A stretch of DNA of 64,000 nt from JAGRKR01 sp041397725 (GTDB taxonomy: Bacteria; Pseudomonadota; Alphaproteobacteria; Rhizobiales; Hyphomicrobiaceae): NCBI GenBank assembly GCA_041397725.1, contig JAWKVZ010000001.1:806001-870000 (forward strand), read 5' to 3'. Numbering within the stretch: position 1 is the stretch's first letter; the number at the start of each line of letters is the position of its first letter. The notes below the pieces were generated by a model. The model searched no databases. It was not told the DNA's origin and saw only the letters and a program-made list of their open reading frames with translations. Both the position numbers and the translations under genes were made by a program. Positions 58,690-64,000 of the stretch are shown here, one piece after another.

Positions 58690-59781
58690 TCAAAGGCCGA
58701 ACAGGAACGGCACGCCCGCTCGCTCGGCCACGTCCTTGACCTTGTCCCAGAGCGCTGGCGGGATCGGGATGCCCTCGACAAGGCGCTTGTCGCGCGTTGC
58801 CGCCTCCGGATCGCCGGCCACCAGCACGGGCTTGGCCGCATCCGCCGCCGGCTGGGCGTGCAGGAAGTCGATCACCTCGTCGAGATCGTCCTCGAACTCG
58901 CCTTCCGCGCGGAAGATCAGCGGATCGATGGCCAGAAAGAAGTGCCCGATGTTGTAGGGCACGCCCGCGCCCTGGTCCTTGTTGCGCAGCGGCGAGAACG
59001 AAGCACCCGTCAGCGCCCCCGCCAGGATCTGCGCCACGACGCCCAGGCCATACCCCTTGTGACTGCCGAGATCGCGCGTGCCCCCGATCGGTGTCAGCCC
59101 GCCGGCCGGACTGCCTTGCAGCAGCGCGAAGGCGGCTGCCGCATCGCGCATGGGCTTGCCCTCGCCGTCCATCACCCAGCCTTCCGGCAGGGGGCGTTCG
59201 TAGAAGCTGTAGACCTTGACCTTGCCGACCGCGACGGTGCTCGTGGCCATGTCGAGCAGAAATGGCCTATTGCGCTTCGCCGGCGCGGCGATGGAGATCG
59301 GATTGGTGCCGAGCACGGGGTTCGTGCCGCCGGTCGGCACCACCGTGACGCCGCGCGCCGTCGAGGTGACGAACCCGACGCACCCCTGGTCCGCCGCGAT
59401 CTTGGAGTAGTAGCCGGCCGCGCCGAAATGGTGCGAGTTGCGCACGGTCACCAATCCGATGCCGCCCGCCTTGGCCTTTTCCACAGCGAGCTTCATGCCC
59501 ATCACCGAAACCGGGTGGCCGAGGCCGGCGTTGCCGTCGATGAGCGCCGTGACCGCCGTCTCACGCTCGACGCGCGGACGTTCGGAGACCTTGAGGCGCC
59601 CCTCGCGCAACATGTCCTCGTACATCATGATCATCGAAATGCCGTGGGAATCGACACCCCACAGGTCCGTCTCGACCATGACGTCGGCGGTGGTCGCGAC
59701 CATGTCGGATGGCATGCCCCAGGCGGTCAGAATCCGCTCGATCTGGCTTCGTACGACTTCGGCCTGCACGGTCTTCGTCAT
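58690..59781 (-). CDS. Malate/L-lactate dehydrogenase (Ldh) family oxidoreductase
   Basis: A 363-residue NAD(P)-dependent dehydrogenase of the malate/L-sulfolactate/ureidoglycolate family (not the classic LDH fold): LWGVDSHGISMIMMYEDML, VTVRNSHHFGAAGYYSKIAA with the catalytic histidine, GTNPISIAAPAKRN, GGTRDLGSHKGYGLGVVAQI, and a C-terminal DKRLVEGIPIPPALWD. The enzyme oxidises a 2-hydroxy acid or reduces a 2-keto acid. The substrate is not determined. Confidence 0.93.
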   Translation of the reverse strand: MTKTVQAEVVRSQIERILTAWGMPSDMVATTADVMVETDLWGVDSHGISMIMMYEDMLREGRLKVSERPRVERETAVTALIDGNAGLGHPVSVMGMKLAVEKAKAGGIGLVTVRNSHHFGAAGYYSKIAADQGCVGFVTSTARGVTVVPTGGTNPVLGTNPISIAAPAKRNRPFLLDMATSTVAVGKVKVYSFYERPLPEGWVMDGEGKPMRDAAAAFALLQGSPAGGLTPIGGTRDLGSHKGYGLGVVAQILAGALTGASFSPLRNKDQGAGVPYNIGHFFLAIDPLIFRAEGEFEDDLDEVIDFLHAQPAADAAKPVLVAGDPEAATRDKRLVEGIPIPPALWDKVKDVAERAGVPFLFGL

Positions 59782-59867
59782 GGTCTGTCGGCGCTCCCTT
59801 CCCTGGAATGGCCGCCCTTCGCCGGGCGGCTCGTCGCCGACACTCTACTGGATGACATGCGGGCTGG

Positions 59868-60269
59868 TCATGAGCCTTTTCGCCGGCGGCCGCCGGCCGG
59901 GCGCCGCGGTTGCGCCTGCGGACGCGGCTTCGGCGTCTTGCGCGAGCGCCGGGCGGCGCCGATCGCCGCGCGGCACCACTCGACGAGTTCCTCTGGCTGA
60001 TCGAGAAGGTGCTCCGGCGCCTGGGCGTAGGACATGACGGCTGCAGGGCGACCGGCACGCTGGTAGCTGAACAGGCCCATGCCCTCCTGGTCAAAGCGGG
60101 GCCGCGTCTCGGCATCGACCTTGAGGAAAACCGTGTCGTCGGCGATCAGGCCGAACATCAGGCCATCGGCGAAGAGGCCGGCGCCACCGAACATGCGCTT
60201 GATGTCCACGGGGCCAAGCGGCGCCAATGCGTCGGCGAGGAAAGCGCGAAATCCCTCGGATGCCGCCAT
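59868..60269 (-). CDS. TfoX N-terminal domain protein
   Basis: A 133-residue protein with one TfoX-N domain (KRMFGGAGLFADGLMFGLIA, LFLKVD-like VFLKVDAETRPRF, the YQRAGRPAAVMSYAQAPEHL segment) and a basic Arg/Pro-rich tail (RRPAGGRRRKGS). The name comes from competence regulation in gammaproteobacteria; single-domain alphaproteobacterial members are not known to act in competence. It lies 31 bp after the HesB/SufA gene on the same strand, so it may be co-transcribed with the suf genes. Confidence 0.88.
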   Translation of the reverse strand: MAASEGFRAFLADALAPLGPVDIKRMFGGAGLFADGLMFGLIADDTVFLKVDAETRPRFDQEGMGLFSYQRAGRPAAVMSYAQAPEHLLDQPEELVEWCRAAIGAARRSRKTPKPRPQAQPRRPAGGRRRKGS

Positions 60270-60300
60270 CGCTCGCCGCTCCCCTGGTCGGCCGCGGACG

Positions 60301-60690
60301 TCAGGTCTTGAGAGCCTCGAGCTTCTCTCTGTCGACCGGCGTCAATGACACGGACTCACCGCAGCCGCACGCGGATGACTGGTTCGGGTTGTTGAACACG
60401 AAGCCCGAGCGCAGCTTCTCCACCTTGAAGTCCATCTCGGTGCCGAGCAGGAACAGGATGGCCTTGGGATCGATCAGGACCTTGGCGCCGTCCTGCTCGA
60501 CCACCTCGTCGAGCCTCTCGACACTCTCGGCCCACTCCATCGTGTACTCCATGCCGGCGCAGCCGCCATTCTTCACGCCGATGCGCAGCCCAACTGCACC
60601 CGGCTTGCTCGCCATGATCGCCTTGATGCGCGCGACGGCGGCGTCCGTCAGCGAGATGACCTTGGGCCTCGGGCGGGATGGGGTGGTCAT
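60301..60690 (-). CDS. sufA: HesB/SufA-type iron-sulfur carrier protein
   Basis: A 129-residue A-type carrier that receives [Fe-S] clusters from the SufBCD scaffold and passes them on. The three conserved cysteines are present: VKNGGCAGMEY and the C-terminal SSACGCGESV. The start at 60690 gives the usual length. Located 76 bp after the DUF59/SufT-like gene. The call as SufA rather than IscA/ErpA is based on the suf context. Confidence 0.93.
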   Translation of the reverse strand: MTTPSRPRPKVISLTDAAVARIKAIMASKPGAVGLRIGVKNGGCAGMEYTMEWAESVERLDEVVEQDGAKVLIDPKAILFLLGTEMDFKVEKLRSGFVFNNPNQSSACGCGESVSLTPVDREKLEALKT

Positions 60691-60766
60691 GGATCTGTCC
60701 TGCCTGTCCTGGTTCGTCGTCATGCACTGCAATATGGGGGCCTTCGTGGCCTCGCGAAAGGCCGCT

Positions 60767-61255
60767 TCAGAACATGCCGATGGCGAGCCGGGCCTCCTCC
60801 GACATGCGGCTCTGGTCCCAAGGCGGGTCGAACACGAGATTGACCTTCACCTGTCCGACGCCTGCCACGCTCGCCACGGCGTTCTCGACCCAGATCGGCA
60901 TCTCGCCGGCGACGGGGCAGCCGGGCGCCGTCAGCGTCATGTCCACAGTGACGTTGCGGTTGTCGTCGACATCGATCTTGTAGATCAGGCCGAGCTCGTA
61001 GATGTCGGCGGGAATCTCGGGATCGTAGACGGTCTTGAGCGCGGCGATGATGTCGATGGTTAGCCGCTCGAGCTCCTCGCGCGACAGCGCCGAGCCCGGC
61101 ACCGGCGTGCCTCCGTCGGCGACGCTCGGCGGCGGCGTGTAGTCGACACTCGGCGGCGGCACGGGCGTGGCCTCGAGGGCGGTCCGATCGATCGCCGGGC
61201 GATGGCCAAGGTCGAGCACGTCGCGCCCCGGCTCGGTTTTTGTTGTCTCGCTCAT
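60767..61255 (-). CDS. DUF59 (SufT/MIP18-like) iron-sulfur assembly protein
   Basis: A 162-residue protein with an N-terminal Pro-rich segment (about 60 residues) and a DUF59 domain (IDIIAALKTVYDPEIPADIY, ELGLIYKIDVDDNR, MTLTAPGCPVAGEMP, then VNLVFDPPWDQSRMSEEARL). The conserved PGCP cysteine is there. In alphaproteobacteria this gene normally follows sufS and helps deliver clusters to target proteins. It lies 26 bp after sufS. Confidence 0.92.
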   Translation of the reverse strand: MSETTKTEPGRDVLDLGHRPAIDRTALEATPVPPPSVDYTPPPSVADGGTPVPGSALSREELERLTIDIIAALKTVYDPEIPADIYELGLIYKIDVDDNRNVTVDMTLTAPGCPVAGEMPIWVENAVASVAGVGQVKVNLVFDPPWDQSRMSEEARLAIGMF

Positions 61256-61281
61256 CTGCGATCTGGTCCTTTCAGAAGGCG

Positions 61282-62541
61282 TCACGTGAAGAAATCGTGC
61301 GCTTTGACGAGTGCCTCGACGAGGGCATCGACCTCGGCCTTGGTGTTGTACATGGCGAACGACGCCCGGCACGTCGCCGTCACGCCGAGCCGGTCCATCA
61401 GCGGCTGCGCACAGTGATGGCCCGCGCGCACCGCCACGCCGGAACGATCGATGATCGTCGAGACGTCGTGGGGATGCAGCCCGTCCACCGAGAACGAGAC
61501 GATCGCGCCCTTGCCCTTGGCGGTGCCGTGGATCTTGAGCCACTTGAGCTCGGAAAGACGCTCGTGGGCATAGGCACCGAGGCTCGCCTCGTAGGCGGCG
61601 ATGCGATCGCGGCCGACGCCCATCATGTAGTTGAGCGCGGCGCCGAGGCCGATCGCCTGCACGATGGCCGGCGTGCCCGCCTCGAATTTGTGCGGAGCGA
61701 CGCCGTAGGTGACCTTGTCGACCGAGACCGATTCGATCATCTCACCGCCGCCCATGTAGGGCGGCATGGCGTCGAGATGCTGCTTCTTGGCGTAGAGCAC
61801 GCCGATGCCGGTCGGGCCGTAGACCTTGTGCCCCGTGAACACGTAGAAGTCGCAGTCGAGATCCTGCACGTCGATGGGCATGTGCACGGCAGCCTGGCTG
61901 CCGTCGAGCAGGACGGGGATGCCCCTGGCGTGGGCGAGCCTGACGATGTCCTTCACCGGCACGACCGTGCCGAGCACGTTCGACATGTGCGTGATGGCGA
62001 CGAGCTTCGTGCGAGGCCCGAGAAGGCGCTCGAACTCCTCGATCAGGAACTCGCCGTCATCGGCAATCGGCGCCCATTTCAGAACGACGCCACGCCGCTC
62101 GCGATGGAAATGCCACGGCACGATGTTGGAGTGGTGCTCCATGATCGAGAGCACGACCTCGTCGCCTTCCTTGAAGGCCATGGCGCCATAGCTCGCAGCG
62201 ACGAGGTTGATGGCCTCGGTCGCGTTGCGCGTGAAGATGATCTCCTCCTCGTGCCGCGCATTGACGAAGCGCCGCGCCGTCGCGCGCGCGTCCTCGAAAT
62301 GCGCAGTCGCCGTGTTGGACAGGTAGTGCAGCCCGCGATGAACGTTGGCGTACTCCATGCGATACGCCTGCTCGATCGCCTCGAGCACCGCCTTCGGCTT
62401 CTGCGCCGAGGCGCCGTTGTCGAGATAGACGAGCGGCTTGCCGTACACCTCGCGAAAGAGGATCGGAAAATCGGTGCGAATGCGCTCGACGTCGTAGCCG
62501 CCGCTCGCCGCTCTGCTGCCCTCAGTCTCGATCAAGCCCAT
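61282..62541 (-). CDS. sufS: SufS cysteine desulfurase
   Basis: A 419-residue PLP enzyme (class V aminotransferase fold) that takes sulfur from cysteine for cluster assembly. The PLP lysine lies in VFTGHKVYGPTG, and the catalytic cysteine in AVRAGHHCAQPLMDR. Other marks are YLDNGASAQKP and ITHMSNVLGT. It is 43 bp after sufD, with start ATG at 62541. Confidence 0.96.
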   Translation of the reverse strand: MGLIETEGSRAASGGYDVERIRTDFPILFREVYGKPLVYLDNGASAQKPKAVLEAIEQAYRMEYANVHRGLHYLSNTATAHFEDARATARRFVNARHEEEIIFTRNATEAINLVAASYGAMAFKEGDEVVLSIMEHHSNIVPWHFHRERRGVVLKWAPIADDGEFLIEEFERLLGPRTKLVAITHMSNVLGTVVPVKDIVRLAHARGIPVLLDGSQAAVHMPIDVQDLDCDFYVFTGHKVYGPTGIGVLYAKKQHLDAMPPYMGGGEMIESVSVDKVTYGVAPHKFEAGTPAIVQAIGLGAALNYMMGVGRDRIAAYEASLGAYAHERLSELKWLKIHGTAKGKGAIVSFSVDGLHPHDVSTIIDRSGVAVRAGHHCAQPLMDRLGVTATCRASFAMYNTKAEVDALVEALVKAHDFFT

Positions 62542-62584
62542 GGGCTCACCACCTTTCCTGCCCCCTCGCGCTCAGCCGGCCGGC

Positions 62585-63901
62585 TCAGCCTCGGAGCCAA
62601 CCTCTCGCCATATCCATCAACGAGTCCCGCAGCGCCTCGTCCTCGATCTTGGCGATGGCCTCGCCGACGAAGCTCTCCGTCAACAGCGCGCGCGCCTCCG
62701 CTGCCGGGATTCCGCGCGACTGGCAATAGAAAAGCATCTCCTCGTCGATCTCCGCCACCGTCGCGCCGTGCCCGCAGACGACGTCGTCGGCATAGATCTC
62801 GAGCTCCGGCTTGGAGTCGAATTCCGCCGCCTCCGAGAGCATGAGCGCCTGCGCCATCTGCTTGCCGTCGGTCTTCTGCGCGTCGGGCCGGACGATCACC
62901 TTGCCCTGGAAGATGCCGCGCGCCTCGTCGGCGAGCACATACTTGAACAGCTCCCGGCTCTGGCACTGCGGCACCGCGTGATCGACGACGAGCGTGGTAT
63001 CGCAGTGCTGGCGGTCCTTGAGCAGCGTCGCTCCGGCCAGATCGATGCTCCCGCCCTCGCCGGCATACACGACCTCGATGTCGTTGCGCGCGAGTTGCCC
63101 ACCGACCGTCAGTTGGAACGGACGGTAGACGGCCTCGCCATCGAGCCGGGCGGCCAGGTTGGCCAAGTGCACGCCGCCGTCGACGGCCGTCTTCACGTGC
63201 GCCACCGAGGCACCCGCGCCCACATGCACCGCGCTGGCCGTGCGGGTCTGATGCTCGTCTGCGCTGCCGTCGGCACGAACATAGGCCTCGATCAGCGTGG
63301 CCGCGACGCCCGGCTCGAAGCGGAGGAAGTTGCGCACGGAAACCGCACCCGCCTCGCCCTCCGCGCGCACGAACGCCAGGAGAATCGGTTTGTCGAGGCT
63401 CGCCGAGACGCGCAGCGTGACGCCGTCCGTCATGAAGGCCGTGGTGAGATCAAGGACCGGACGCGAGCGCCCGCGCTCATCCGTCATCAGGTCCACGAGC
63501 CAATCGGCATCACGACCGAGGGCCTCGGCCAGCGCCTGGAAATGCGCGCCGGCCGGCAATCGCTCACGGTCGGACAGCTGCTCCGCGAACACGCCGTCGA
63601 CGAAGACGAGACGATATGCGTCGATGGCTGCGAGCGGGCCGAGTGCGGCATCGACGGCGCCGCGATCGAGGCGCGCCGCCCCGCTCGCAGCCGGCGCCGG
63701 CACGCTCTTCAGCATGTTCCGCAGGTCGGTGTACTTCCATTCTTCGATGCGCCGGTGCGGCAGACCGGTCGCGGCAAACGCGCCGATAGCCGCCTTGCGC
63801 AGCTTGCGCGTCGACGCGTCGCCGGGCAACCGGCTCTCGACTCCGGTGAACTGCTCGACGAGAGCATCCTCGGCCTTGGTTCTTACAAGTTGGACCGTCA
63901 T
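62585..63901 (-). CDS. sufD: SufD scaffold subunit
   Basis: A 438-residue beta-helix protein that forms the SufBCD scaffold with SufB and SufC. Marks: RRIEEWKYTDLRNML near the N-terminus, the beta-helix with HCDTTLVVDHAVPQCQSRELFKY-type strands, GIFQGKVIVRPDAQKTDGKQ, and VCGHGATVAEIDEEMLFYCQ, which includes the conserved histidine. GAGGCGAAG precedes the ATG. It lies between sufC and sufS. Confidence 0.96.
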   Translation of the reverse strand: MTVQLVRTKAEDALVEQFTGVESRLPGDASTRKLRKAAIGAFAATGLPHRRIEEWKYTDLRNMLKSVPAPAASGAARLDRGAVDAALGPLAAIDAYRLVFVDGVFAEQLSDRERLPAGAHFQALAEALGRDADWLVDLMTDERGRSRPVLDLTTAFMTDGVTLRVSASLDKPILLAFVRAEGEAGAVSVRNFLRFEPGVAATLIEAYVRADGSADEHQTRTASAVHVGAGASVAHVKTAVDGGVHLANLAARLDGEAVYRPFQLTVGGQLARNDIEVVYAGEGGSIDLAGATLLKDRQHCDTTLVVDHAVPQCQSRELFKYVLADEARGIFQGKVIVRPDAQKTDGKQMAQALMLSEAAEFDSKPELEIYADDVVCGHGATVAEIDEEMLFYCQSRGIPAAEARALLTESFVGEAIAKIEDEALRDSLMDMARGWLRG

Positions 63902-63946
63902 CTTCGCCTCTGGCTTCCTTCCTCAGCTACCTCGACAGCGCCGCCG

Positions 63947-64000
63947 TCACGCCGCCTTGCCGGAGAACTCGGCATAGCCCGACTTCTCGAGCTCGAGCGC
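63947..64000 (-). CDS. sufC: SufC ATPase, C-terminal end (truncated by window edge)
   Basis: The last 17 residues (ALELEKSGYAEFSGKAA then TGA) match the C-terminus of the SufC ABC-type ATPase, which follows the pattern LALELEKxGYAxF. The rest of the gene is beyond the window. Position directly upstream of sufD agrees with the usual sufBCDS order. Confidence 0.85.
   Translation of the reverse strand, partial: ALELEKSGYAEFSGKAA

Noticed and set aside
1..64000. tRNA, rRNA, CRISPR arrays, insertion sequences and prophage genes
   Set aside because: I looked for T-loop-like sequences, regularly spaced repeats, transposase motifs and terminal inverted repeats and found none that hold up. The S24-type regulator is of a chromosomal rhizobial type and is not taken as evidence of a prophage.

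Overview
The window is GC-rich, gene-dense chromosomal DNA that looks like an alphaproteobacterium, most likely of the Hyphomicrobiales (Rhizobiales) type. This is inference from several signs: a class I lysyl-tRNA synthetase, a TIGR02301 family protein, an S24-type regulator of the kind common in Rhizobiales, the SUF gene order, tripartite tricarboxylate transporter (TTT) genes, and an alphaproteobacterial RpoH-type promoter. I see no rRNA, tRNA, CRISPR array, insertion sequence or prophage. About 66 genes are supported; the first and last are cut by the window ends.

Layout. 1-2577: end of a molybdenum hydroxylase (CO-dehydrogenase-like) operon, large subunit, FAD subunit, then a [2Fe-2S] subunit fused to a CoxG/SRPBCC domain. 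2.6-10.1 kb: cell-envelope and stress genes (secreted protein, Hsp20 behind a heat-shock promoter, DUF2147, a Crp/Fnr regulator, an L,D-transpeptidase) plus, at 4103-5338, a GrdB-like gene that reads through an in-frame UGA as a probable selenocysteine. 10.4-20 kb: acyl-CoA catabolic genes (CaiB/BaiF CoA-transferase, MaoC hydratase, flavin monooxygenase, ADP-forming acyl-CoA synthetase, acyl-CoA carboxyltransferase, DUF3237, zinc alcohol dehydrogenase, metallo-beta-lactamase hydrolase). 20-26.5 kb: sterol desaturase, SMR and MFS transporters, small secreted proteins, TerB-like protein. 26.8-30.5 kb: LysRS with a histone-H1-like tail, convergent with a DUF262 protein.

30.6-38.2 kb: TauE permease, LLM oxidoreductase, sugar-phosphate isomerase-like protein, a complete TctC-TctB-TctA transporter, a PdxA-like dehydrogenase and a cupin; this reads as an uptake and catabolism unit for an organic acid. 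38.3-44.9 kb: DUF4337, GlcG-like, FAH, crotonase, an arabinonate-dehydratase-like IlvD/EDD enzyme and a GntR/HutC regulator, suggesting sugar-acid breakdown. 44.9-47.5 kb: a second DUF262/HNH protein with an S24 regulator upstream. 47.9-49.7 kb: DUF952, pyrD, ArsC-like. 49.7-53.6 kb: a Clp-N/coiled-coil protein built of 25-residue repeats, and a Rieske-amidohydrolase pair. 53.6-58.4 kb: SRAP, NUDIX, TIGR02301, LysE exporter, fatty acid desaturase. 58.7-64 kb: Ldh-family dehydrogenase, TfoX, then the 3' part of a SUF iron-sulfur operon (sufC end, sufD, sufS, DUF59, HesB/SufA).

The most notable observations are the UGA selenocysteine gene with a well-placed SECIS-like hairpin, two DUF262 paralogues with complementary motif losses, the CoxS-CoxG fusion, and the strikingly regular 25-residue repeat protein.
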